A DNA stretch of 64,000 nucleotides, from assembly GCF_900090315.1 (NCBI RefSeq), contig NZ_FMHZ01000002.1, positions 6,170,501-6,234,500 on the forward strand, given 5' to 3'. Below are positions 8,549-17,586 of the stretch, one piece after another. The notes under the pieces are model-generated. The model had not been told where the DNA came from and ran no database searches. It saw only the letters and a program-made list of their open reading frames with translations. The first letter of the stretch is position 1. Every line of letters starts with the position of its first letter. The DNA is from Micromonospora citrea (GTDB lineage Bacteria; Actinomycetota; Actinomycetes; Mycobacteriales; Micromonosporaceae). Position numbers and translations under genes: made by a program.

Positions 8549-8553
8549 CGTAA

Positions 8554-9903
<1,350 letters not shown>

Positions 9904-9937
9904 CCGGCCGAACGCCACCGGGGCCGGCGTCGGCCGG

Positions 9938-10059
9938 CTCCGGTCGGCGTTGCGGTTGAGGTCGGACGCCTGGCCTCGGTCGGCGTTGCGGTTGAGGTCG
10001 GATGCCGGGCCCGGGTCGGCGTTGCGGTTCCGGTCGGACGCCGGGCCTCGGTCGGTGGC
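9938..10059 (+). repeat. 36-bp tandem repeat between convergent genes
   Basis: Three direct copies of a 36-bp unit (9938-9973, 9974-10009, 10010-10045), sharing GGTCGGCGTTGCGGTT, plus a partial fourth. They fill much of the gap between calG1 and the ArsR gene. There are no spacers, so this is not a CRISPR. Confidence 0.9.
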
Positions 10060-10132
10060 CGAGCCCTCGTCGGGCGGCTCGCCCAGTGCGCGCACGGCCC
10101 AGGGGCCGTGCGCGGCGACCGCGCCTGGCCGC

Positions 10133-10546
10133 TCAGCCCTGGTTGTCGTCGGCCGCCCGGCGCCGCGGCCGACGCCCCTCGGACCCGCCGGCGCGGCCCT
10201 CAGCGCCGCCGGCACGCCCCTCGGCCGCCCGCGCGCGCCCGCGGGCGAGTTCCGTGCCCAGGGCGTCGAGGCGCTGGTTCCAGAACCGCCGGTAGCGGTC
10301 CAGCCACCGGTCGAGCTCCTCCAGCGGGGCGGGGTCGACCGCGTAGAGCCGCCGGGTGCCCTGGGGGCGGACGGTGGCGAAGCCGTTCTCGCGCAGCACC
10401 CGCAGGTGCTGCGAGACGCCGGGCTGGGAGATGCCGAACTCGCGCTGCACGACGGCGCCGACCTCGCCCGCGGACAGCTCGCCGTCCGCCAGCAGCTCGA
10501 TGATGCGCCGGCGGACGGGGTCGCCCAGGATGTCGAACGCGTGCAC
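10133..10546 (-). CDS. ArsR-family winged-helix regulator
   Basis: 137 residues. The HTH occupies about 1-85 (FDILGDPVRRRIIELL, then SQPGVSQHLRVLRENGF and the wing GTRRLYAVDP). An Arg/Gly/Ala-rich tail of about 35 residues follows. No Cys pair for metal sensing is visible, so it probably responds to a small molecule or acts constitutively. The GTG start at 10546 lies 130 bp from the divergent N-methyltransferase gene, its likely target. Confidence 0.88.
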   Translation of the reverse strand: MHAFDILGDPVRRRIIELLADGELSAGEVGAVVQREFGISQPGVSQHLRVLRENGFATVRPQGTRRLYAVDPAPLEELDRWLDRYRRFWNQRLDALGTELARGRARAAEGRAGGAEGRAGGSEGRRPRRRAADDNQG

Positions 10547-10676
10547 GGGTACGACAATATCAGACCGGAGTTATAGAAGACGCTGGTTCGTCCGGTCGTT
10601 CCGTCGGCGCCACCTCGGCCGTCACCGGCCCGGTCGGCGGGTGGCGGACGTGGCGACCGCGCCGCGAGGGGGAGAG

Positions 10677-11411
10677 ATGTTCGGACCGGAGCACGCCGAG
10701 GTGTACGAGGCGGCCTACCGTGGCCGCGGCAAGAGCTGGCAGGACGAGGCGGCGGACGTGACGGACCGGATCCTGGCCGCCCGCCCCGACGCCGCCCGGC
10801 TGCTCGACGTCGGCTGCGGCACGGGTGCGCACCTGGAGACCTTCGCCACCCGCTTCCCCCACGTGGAAGGGCTCGAACTGGCCCCGGCGATGCTGGCGCT
10901 GGCCCGGCGCCGGCTGCCGGGGGTGCGCCTGCACGCCGGCGACATGCGGGCGTTCGACCTCGGTGCCACCTTCGACGCGGTGACCTGCCTGTTCACAGCG
11001 GTCAACTTCCTCGGCACGGTGGCCGAGATGCGCGCCGCCGTGGCCGCGATGTCGGCGCACCTGGTGCCCGGGGGTGTGCTGGTGCTGGAGCCGTGGTGGT
11101 TTCCGGAGCGGTTCATCGACGGGTACGTCGGCGGCGACCTCGTGCGCGAGGAGGGGCGGACCGTGGCGCGGGTGTCCCGGTCCACCCGGCAGGGCCGGGT
11201 GACGCGGATGGAGGAGCGCTGGCTGGTCGGTGACGCCGCCGGGATCCGCGAGTTCAGCCAGGTCGGGCTGCTCACCATGTTCACCCGACAGGAGTACGAC
11301 GCGGCGTTCGCCGACGCCGGCTGCGAAGCCGCGTACGTCGAGGGCTGGCTGACGGGTCGGGGCCTCTTCGTGGCGACGCGTACCGGTGCCGCCTCCCCGG
11401 CATTGGGCTGA
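10677..11411 (+). CDS. TDP-aminosugar N-methyltransferase, DesVI/TylM1-like
   Basis: 244 residues. Small SAM methyltransferase resembling DesVI and TylM1 along its length: FGPEHAEVYEAAYRGRGKSW, the SAM loop LLDVGCGTG, and EPWWFPERFIDGYV. Those relatives methylate the amino group of TDP-aminosugars. Calicheamicin carries an N-ethyl aminopentose, so this enzyme is the best candidate in the window for alkylating that nitrogen. CalS8/S9, which lead to the pentose, are close by. The ATG follows GAGGGGGAGAG. How an ethyl rather than a methyl group would arise is not shown by the sequence. Confidence 0.85.
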   Translation: MFGPEHAEVYEAAYRGRGKSWQDEAADVTDRILAARPDAARLLDVGCGTGAHLETFATRFPHVEGLELAPAMLALARRRLPGVRLHAGDMRAFDLGATFDAVTCLFTAVNFLGTVAEMRAAVAAMSAHLVPGGVLVLEPWWFPERFIDGYVGGDLVREEGRTVARVSRSTRQGRVTRMEERWLVGDAAGIREFSQVGLLTMFTRQEYDAAFADAGCEAAYVEGWLTGRGLFVATRTGAASPALG

Positions 11412-11767
11412 CCGTCCGGGTCGACCGGTTCGACGGTCGATCTCTCCGTGCCGTTGTATAGCCGACAGGACGCTGGTCGCGGCATTGCCGACATGACACT
11501 CTGCTGTCGACAGCGATCTATTCGTCAGTCGTAGGGAAAATGCCGGGCCGGACGGCGGCGCCAATGACGTGGCATGTCCACGGATCCGTCGCGGCGCGTC
11601 CCGGTCTCATTTCCGTGCCTGACCGGATCGACCACGACGGCGTGCTGCTCCCGACCGAGGCCGGCGGGGGATGCCGCGCGGGTCCGGCCGGCCACGGCGG
11701 GACGCGCGGCACCCCGACCCCCGTCGCTCGTCGCCGTGGCCGCGGCTCGACACCCTCGAGGAGCGAC
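11412..11767. other. 356-bp intergenic region upstream of the membrane acyltransferase
   Basis: The region contains an isolated TTGTATAG element at 11454-11461 and is otherwise GC-rich. No frame combines a ribosome site with recognisable protein. The acyltransferase frame stays open upstream to 11540, but the family domain begins only after 11768. Confidence 0.6.
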
Positions 11768-12952
11768 GTGACCGACACCGACGGACGACCGCACCGACTG
11801 CCGGCTCTCACCGGGTACCGCTTCTTCCTCGCACTCACCGTGGCGCTGGTCCACGTCCTCTCGACGTCCCAGCTCTTCGCCGACGACGCGCTGCAACTCG
11901 GCCTCGGGCTGACCACGCCCCTGGCCTCGGCGGCCCTGGCCTCGTTCTTCACCCTCAGCGGCTTCGTCCTGACCTGGTCGGCGCCGTCGGGCGACACCGC
12001 CGCCCGGTTCTGGTCCCGCCGGTTCTGGAAGATCGTGCCCCTGCACGTGCTCGGCTGGGCCGTCGCCGTCGCGTTCCTCCTGGCGACGACCGCGCCCTCG
12101 CCGGCCACCGGGGTCTCCGCCGACCTGGAGCCCGGGCCGGCGGCGGCGAGCCTGCTGCTGGTGCAGGGATGGGTGCCGTCCTGGGACTACCTGTCCTACC
12201 TCAACGCCCCGGCCTGGTCGATCTCCACCGAGGCGTTCTTCTACCTGCTCTTCCCGCTGCTGCTGCCCCTGGTCCGACGGATCCCGGCGCACCGGCTGTG
12301 GCGGTGGTGCCTCACCTTCGCCGGCGGGATCCTGCTGGTGTCGGTGCTGAGCCCGCTGCTGCCGGGGGCGCCACGGCTGAACTGGCTGCCGTTCAACCTC
12401 AACGAGTACTGGTTCGTCTACACCTTCCCGCCGGTGCGGCTGCTGAACTTCGTGATCGGCATGGTGCTCGCGCGGATCGTGCTCACCGGCCGATGGCGCC
12501 GGGTGGCCCGCTGGAAGCTCGTCCTCGGCACCGTCCTGGCCTTCCTGGTCACGCCGATGCTGCCGTTCACCTTCATCTTCAGCGCCGCGCTGTTCGTGCC
12601 GCTGCTCGCCCTGATCCCCAACCTGGCGCTGGCGGACCTGCAGGAGCGTGGGCGGGTGCTGCGCGGCCGGATCCTGGTCGCCCTCGGCGACGCCTCCTAC
12701 GCGCTCTACATCATCCACTTCCCGATCATGCTGATCGTGCGACACCTGGTCGGGGCGGAGCGGCGCTTCGCCGCCGGCACCGGAGTCTTCGTCGCGGTGG
12801 GGATCCTGCTCGTCTCGACGCTCGTCGCGCTGGGCCTGCACCGGTGGTTCGAGGAGCCGCTTCGGCGGCGCTTCGCCGCCCGGCGTCCCGTCGGCCGGCC
12901 CGACCTGGGCACCGGGCCGGGGCCGGCGCCGGTCCTGCCCCGGCAGGCCTGA
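11768..12952 (+). CDS. membrane acyltransferase, family 3 (OafA/YrhL type)
   Basis: 394-residue polytopic protein of the Acyltransf_3 family. It starts TDTDGRPHRLPALTGYRFF, has a LSGFVLTWS motif, an SISTEAFFYLLFP block and about ten hydrophobic helices. The end is Arg/Pro-rich and probably cytosolic. GTG at 11768 follows GAGGAG and fits the family N-terminus. Members O-acylate sugars, macrolides or surface polymers. A target in the pathway is not evident, because calicheamicin has no simple O-acyl sugar; it may act on a variant product or on the envelope. Confidence 0.88.
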   Translation: MTDTDGRPHRLPALTGYRFFLALTVALVHVLSTSQLFADDALQLGLGLTTPLASAALASFFTLSGFVLTWSAPSGDTAARFWSRRFWKIVPLHVLGWAVAVAFLLATTAPSPATGVSADLEPGPAAASLLLVQGWVPSWDYLSYLNAPAWSISTEAFFYLLFPLLLPLVRRIPAHRLWRWCLTFAGGILLVSVLSPLLPGAPRLNWLPFNLNEYWFVYTFPPVRLLNFVIGMVLARIVLTGRWRRVARWKLVLGTVLAFLVTPMLPFTFIFSAALFVPLLALIPNLALADLQERGRVLRGRILVALGDASYALYIIHFPIMLIVRHLVGAERRFAAGTGVFVAVGILLVSTLVALGLHRWFEEPLRRRFAARRPVGRPDLGTGPGPAPVLPRQA

Positions 12953-13047
12953 CCACCGCGCCGGCGGCGCGTGCTCCCGGCCCGGCCCGACCCGGCCCGG
13001 CCCGGGCCGACCGCCGCCGGCCGCGCGACACCGCGCACCCGCTCGGC

Positions 13048-14037
13048 CTACCGGACGACCAGTCCGTCGTCGGCCTGCGCCGTCCACCAGGGGTTGCGGC
13101 GGGCCCACTCGACCGTCCGGCGCAGGCCGGTCACCAGCGGCACCCGGGCCCGCCAGTCCAGCAGCGCCGCCGCCTTGCCGCAGTCGGGGACGCGGCGCGG
13201 GATGTCCTGGTAGCGGGCGCCCAGCCCGGCCCCGGTGTCCGCGGTCAGGGCCGCCACCGGCACCCCGGTGACCGTCCCCGCCAGCCGGATCGCCTCGGCG
13301 ACGGTGGTCTCGACGCTGCTGCCGATGTTGAAACACTCGCCGACGGCCCGGGGGTGGGCCGCCGCCAGCAGGGTCGCCTCGGCGGCCTCGTCGATCCAGG
13401 TGAAGCAGCGCGTCTGACGGCCGTCGTCGTACACCACCGGCGGGACGCCGCGCAACAGCCGGGCGATGGTGCGGCTCAGGACGTACGCCGGGCGCTGGCG
13501 CGGGCCGTAGACGTTGAAGTACCGCAGGACCGTCACCGGCAGGCCCTCCTGCCGGTGGAAGGCGAAGGCCAGGTGCTCGGCGGCCGCCTTGCTCGTCGAG
13601 TACGACCACCGGTCCGTCGCCGTGCTGCCGAGCACCCGGTCGTCGTCCTCCCGCCACGGCACCCGCGGGTTGCGCCCGTACACCTCGCTGGTGCTGGAGA
13701 CCACGACCCGGGCGCCGGCGCGCAGGGCGGCGCGCAACGCGTTCCGGGTGCCGTCCACGTTGATCTCGACCACGTCCAGCGGCCGGCTGAGGTACCGGTC
13801 GACGCCGACGACAGCCGCGAGGTGGTAGACCTCGTCCGCCCCGGCCGCGGCGGCGGCCAGCGCGTCGGCGTCCCGCACGTCGCCGCGGACGTGCCGCACC
13901 GCGCCCGCGGCCGGCGCCAGGTCCGGCGGCGGGTCGGCGAGGTCGTAGACGACGACCTCGTCGCCGCGGCGGACCAGCCGCTCCACGACGTGACTGCCGA
14001 CGAAGCCGAAGCCGCCGGTGACGATCGATCTGGGCAC
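13048..14037 (-). CDS. calS9: TDP-glucuronate decarboxylase, CalS9-like
   Basis: 329-residue extended SDR. The NAD-binding GGFGFVGS is at 8-15, SSTSEVYG at 114-121, and the catalytic YSTSK gives Tyr146 and Lys150. It belongs to the UDP-xylose synthase-type decarboxylase branch. CalS9 converts TDP-glucuronate to TDP-xylose-type pentose for the aminopentose of calicheamicin. Its GTG start lies 6 bp past the calS8 stop, with an AAGGTGAG site, so it is the second gene of a two-enzyme unit. Confidence 0.92.
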   Translation of the reverse strand: MPRSIVTGGFGFVGSHVVERLVRRGDEVVVYDLADPPPDLAPAAGAVRHVRGDVRDADALAAAAAGADEVYHLAAVVGVDRYLSRPLDVVEINVDGTRNALRAALRAGARVVVSSTSEVYGRNPRVPWREDDDRVLGSTATDRWSYSTSKAAAEHLAFAFHRQEGLPVTVLRYFNVYGPRQRPAYVLSRTIARLLRGVPPVVYDDGRQTRCFTWIDEAAEATLLAAAHPRAVGECFNIGSSVETTVAEAIRLAGTVTGVPVAALTADTGAGLGARYQDIPRRVPDCGKAAALLDWRARVPLVTGLRRTVEWARRNPWWTAQADDGLVVR

Positions 14038-14043
14038 TGTTGC

Positions 14044-15405
14044 TCACCTTCCAATGCCGCGGTAGGCGAAGCCGAACCGGTGCAGCTCGCGGATGCGCGC
14101 CGGCGGGAGGTGCATGCGGCCGTCGAAGACCAGGCAGGGCTCGTCCACCTGGCCGGCCAGGGCGGCGAAGTCGAGCTCGTGGAACTGGCGGTGCCCGGCG
14201 AGGAAGGCCAGGCAGCCCGCCCCGGCCACCGCCTCGTCCAGGCTCGCCGCGGGTGCGGCGCCGAACCGGGCGGCGATCTCGGCGGGATCGGCGAGCGGGT
14301 CGAAGATCCGGACCTGGAAGCCGGCGTCGCGCAGCGCCGCCACCACGCCGCGTACCGGCGTGTTGCGGACGTCGCCGGTGTCGTTCTTGAACGCCGCGCC
14401 GAGGACGGCGATCGTCGTGTCCGACCGGTCCCGGCCCAGCTTGACCAACTCGTCGGCGATGACGGCGGCGGTGTGGCGGGGCATGTCGTCGTTGACCGCG
14501 CGGGCGGTCTCGACCGTGTGCAGGGGCACGCCCCGGTCCCGGCCGTCGCGCCAGGCCATCCACGGGTCCTTGGTCAGGCAGGAGCCGCCGACCCCCACCC
14601 CCGGCAGCAGCAGGTTCACCATGCTGCTGCCCTTGGGCAGGGTGTTGGCCGCCCCGATCACGTCGAGGACGTCCACCCCGAGCACCGCGCAGTAGCGGGC
14701 CAACTCGTTGGCGATCGCCACGTTCGCGTCGATCCACCAGTTGGTCGCGAGCTTGACCACCTCGGCGGCCTCCGCCGACGGCACCTGCCGGACGTCCACG
14801 TGGAGGGTGGACCGCCAGAACCGTTCGGCCGCGGCGGCGCTGCGCGGGCCGCAGCCGCCCACCACCACCGGCAGCGTCCGCACCTGCGCCAGCGCCACGC
14901 TCTCGGCCAGCCGCTCCGGGCAGAAGGCCAGCCCGAAGTCGCGCTCGTGCACCAGCCCGCCGCTCTCCAACAGCGGCGCGACGAGGGTGCGGGTGGTGCC
15001 CGGCGAGACCGTCGACTTGAGGATCACGAGCTGACCGGCGCGCAGCCGGGGGGCGATCTGCTCGCACGCCGCCACGAGCTGGTCGGCGACCATCTCGTGA
15101 CCGGCGTCGGTCGGCGTGCCGACCGTCACGATCACCACGTCCGCCGCGCCGACCGCGTCGTACGACGTGCTGGCCGTCAGCCGTCCGGTGCCGGCGAGGG
15201 CGCCGACCGCCTCGGCCAGACCCGGCTCGGGCAGCCGGCAACGGCCGGCCCGCAGGTCGGCGACCGTGCCCGGGTCGCTGTCGACCGCGACCACCTCGAC
15301 GCCCCGACCGGCGAGGGTGACGGCGAGACAGGTGCCGACGTAGCCGGCACCGGCGATGACGACCCTCAGCGGGGACGGTCCGCCCGGGTCGGGAAGGAAC
15401 GGCAT
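14044..15405 (-). CDS. calS8: TDP-glucose 6-dehydrogenase, CalS8-like
   Basis: 453 residues of the UDP-glucose/GDP-mannose dehydrogenase family. The N-terminal Rossmann motif is GAGYVGT (19-25). The catalytic Cys276 sits in GGSCLTKDP. The C-terminal nucleotide-sugar domain carries GAAFKNDTGDVRNTP. It oxidises C6 of TDP-glucose twice to TDP-glucuronate, the substrate of CalS9 encoded next. The product matches CalS8 of the calicheamicin pathway. Confidence 0.93.
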   Translation of the reverse strand: MPFLPDPGGPSPLRVVIAGAGYVGTCLAVTLAGRGVEVVAVDSDPGTVADLRAGRCRLPEPGLAEAVGALAGTGRLTASTSYDAVGAADVVIVTVGTPTDAGHEMVADQLVAACEQIAPRLRAGQLVILKSTVSPGTTRTLVAPLLESGGLVHERDFGLAFCPERLAESVALAQVRTLPVVVGGCGPRSAAAAERFWRSTLHVDVRQVPSAEAAEVVKLATNWWIDANVAIANELARYCAVLGVDVLDVIGAANTLPKGSSMVNLLLPGVGVGGSCLTKDPWMAWRDGRDRGVPLHTVETARAVNDDMPRHTAAVIADELVKLGRDRSDTTIAVLGAAFKNDTGDVRNTPVRGVVAALRDAGFQVRIFDPLADPAEIAARFGAAPAASLDEAVAGAGCLAFLAGHRQFHELDFAALAGQVDEPCLVFDGRMHLPPARIRELHRFGFAYRGIGR

Positions 15406-15481
15406 GATCGCCCGGCACCGCCTTCCTGATCATGACCTCGTGGTCCTGTCGCCGACAAGCGCGCCCGTCCGTGCCGCCGGT

Positions 15482-16348
15482 TCACGCGATGGCCGCCGTG
15501 GCGAGCGCGGCGCGGCCGGCGGCCCAGGCCCGCTCCGGCGGGCCGGACAGGCGCGTGAACCTCTCGACGAGCCGGCACACCGGCCCGATCGCCAGGGCCG
15601 GCGGATCGGTGGGCCGCGGCGGCGCGGCGTCGACCCGGCCGACCGCGCAGCCGTCCTGGGGCAGCACCAGGTCGGCGACGCCGACCAGGTGGCTCGTGGG
15701 CTCCTCGTCCACCAGGGCGCGGGTCAGGGTGCTCTCGCCCCGGACCAGCACCACCCGGGCCTGGTACTCGCCCGGGCGGCCCACCACCGGTACGGCGGAG
15801 CCGCCGGCCGCCACCGCCCACGCGGTCGGCGCGTCCGTGGCCTCCCGGCCGGCCCGCAGCCCGACCAGCACGAGGTCGCCGGGCGCGCCGTCCGGCACGT
15901 GCAGCATCAGCCGGGGCCGGGCGACCTCGGCGACGGCGTGGCGCAACCAGCCCGCCAGGACGTGGCAGGGCCGGTCGGCCAGCAGCCGGGCCAACTGCCG
16001 GAAGTGCCCCGGGGACGTGCCGACGAGGCGGGAGAACTGGGTCGTGAAGGTCCCCGCGCTCGTGTAGCCGACGTGGCCGCTGATCGCGGTCACGGTGAGG
16101 CCGGAGTGCAGCAGCATCCGGCGGGCCTCCGCCATCCGCAGGGCGGCGAGGAAGCGGGCCGGGGTCATCGTGGTCACGTCACGGAACAACCGGTGGAAGT
16201 GGAACGGGCTGAACGGGACCACCCGGGCCAGGTCGGCGAGCTGCAGCGGCTCCGACAGATGCCGGCGCATGTAGTCGATGGCCCGCGCCGCAGCCGCCTC
16301 CCGGGACTGTTCCACCGTGTTCCGGGCAACGCCAGACGTCGATTTCAC
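15482..16348 (-). CDS. AraC-family transcriptional regulator (N-terminal HTH)
   Basis: 288 residues. The AraC double HTH is N-terminal (about 18-120: AIDYMRRHLSEPLQLADLA, SPFHFHRLFRDV, VGYTSAGTFTTQFSR). A C-terminal GyrI-like or ligand-binding region of about 150 residues follows. GTG at 16348 is preceded by AGGGAGCTGAT and is preferred to the upstream GTG at 16378. It diverges from unbL across 266 bp, so it may control the enediyne core operon, and it could be co-transcribed with calS8-calS9 76 bp downstream. Confidence 0.87.
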   Translation of the reverse strand: MKSTSGVARNTVEQSREAAAARAIDYMRRHLSEPLQLADLARVVPFSPFHFHRLFRDVTTMTPARFLAALRMAEARRMLLHSGLTVTAISGHVGYTSAGTFTTQFSRLVGTSPGHFRQLARLLADRPCHVLAGWLRHAVAEVARPRLMLHVPDGAPGDLVLVGLRAGREATDAPTAWAVAAGGSAVPVVGRPGEYQARVVLVRGESTLTRALVDEEPTSHLVGVADLVLPQDGCAVGRVDAAPPRPTDPPALAIGPVCRLVERFTRLSGPPERAWAAGRAALATAAIA

Positions 16349-16614
16349 ATCAGCTCCCTGTGGCAGTGGATCGGGCACCGCAGAGGAGTCTGCGCAGTCC
16401 TCCTTGACGTTTTCTTGAACGCCTCGGCCGCCCGCTGGTGGCGCCGTTGCCGCCGCAGCCGAGCAAGTTGGGAGAAGCAGATCCGATGAACGCCGTGAAA
16501 CATGGGTCCGGAGCGGTACGGCGATCCGCCGGCTTCCCCCGGAGCCGGAATTCGACGAACCATTTCGTCAATGTCGCCTGATTTACCGCGTCCGACCTGC
16601 TCAAGGAGTGCGCC

Positions 16615-17583
16615 ATGCCGGTAAATTGGCGAACCATTCGTCAATACGTCCTGACGCCGGGGATGGCCCAGACCAGGTTCGCCACCCGGGGCTTCCGGGC
16701 CCGCGACGAGGCCACCCGCGAGCGTCTGGAGTCCGTCGGCGCCCACTTCCTCACCGGATACGGCCACGCCGTCGGCGCCCGCGACCCCGACGAGGCCGCC
16801 GTGGCGCTGGAGACCGTCGAGCCGGAGCTGCGCGGGTTCGCGTACGAGGGCGCGGCGATGGGCCTCGCCGTCCTGGACGGGCTGACCGGCGGCCGTCGCG
16901 TCGCCCGGTTCCTGGCCGGCCCGGCCGCCCGGCACGTCTACATGGTCCACGTCGGGGTGGGCTGGGCGATGGCCCGCCTGCCCCGCTGGCGCCGGCACGC
17001 GATCCAGCCCGCCGACCGCCTGCTGGGCTGGCTCGCCCTCGACGGCTACGGATTCCACCAGGCGTACTTCCACACCGGGCGGTACGTGCGGTCACACCGC
17101 CGCGACGAGGTGCTGCCCTGGTCCGGCGACCCGATCGGGCGGTGGACCGGGCGGGTGGTGGACCAGGGCGTCGGCCGCGCCATGTGGTTCGTCGAGGGCG
17201 CCCACCCCGACCGGATCGCCGACGCCGTCGACGGGTTCCCGCCGGACCGGCACGAGGACCTGTACAGCGGGGTGGCGCTGGCCGCCACGTACGCCGGCGG
17301 GGCGCCGCCGGAGGACCTGCGCCGGCTGCGCGAGCGCGGCGGCGCGTACGCCCCGGCGATGGCGCAGGGCAGCGCGTTCGCGGCGGAGGCCCGGGAGCGC
17401 GCCGGGCTGACCACCGCGCACACCGCCGCCGCCACCGAGGTCTTCTGCGGCGCGCCGCCGGCCGAGGCGGCGGCGGTCACCCAGGCCGCGCTGGCCGACC
17501 TCGACCGGGACGGACCGGTGCCGGCCTACCTGGTGTGGCGGCAGCGGATCGCCGAGCAGTTCGTCACGCTGGGGAGGTGCTGA
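16615..17583 (+). CDS. unbL: UnbL, enediyne biosynthesis protein (DUF1702)
   Basis: 322 residues of the DUF1702 family, found in the conserved enediyne cassette (E3). It is predicted soluble. Recognisable stretches are FEGAA-like YEGAAMGLAVLD, HVGVGWAMARLP, and DGYGFHQAYFH followed by GRAMWFVEGAHP; these Glu/His-rich blocks are conserved in the family. The ATG follows AAGGAG. It is the first gene of an operon in which calE8 lies three genes downstream. Its reaction is not established; it is thought to act after polyene formation. The calicheamicin name is probably CalU15, from memory. Confidence 0.9.
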   Translation: MPVNWRTIRQYVLTPGMAQTRFATRGFRARDEATRERLESVGAHFLTGYGHAVGARDPDEAAVALETVEPELRGFAYEGAAMGLAVLDGLTGGRRVARFLAGPAARHVYMVHVGVGWAMARLPRWRRHAIQPADRLLGWLALDGYGFHQAYFHTGRYVRSHRRDEVLPWSGDPIGRWTGRVVDQGVGRAMWFVEGAHPDRIADAVDGFPPDRHEDLYSGVALAATYAGGAPPEDLRRLRERGGAYAPAMAQGSAFAAEARERAGLTTAHTAAATEVFCGAPPAEAAAVTQAALADLDRDGPVPAYLVWRQRIAEQFVTLGRC

Positions 17584-17586
17584 CCC

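Noticed and set aside
9938..10059. Possible CRISPR array
   Set aside because: The units are directly adjacent with no spacers, so it is a tandem repeat.
11525..15433. Long overlapping frames on both strands across the acyltransferase and calS8/calS9
   Set aside because: Their translations are low-complexity Arg/Pro/Gly sequence, while the shorter frames match known families completely.
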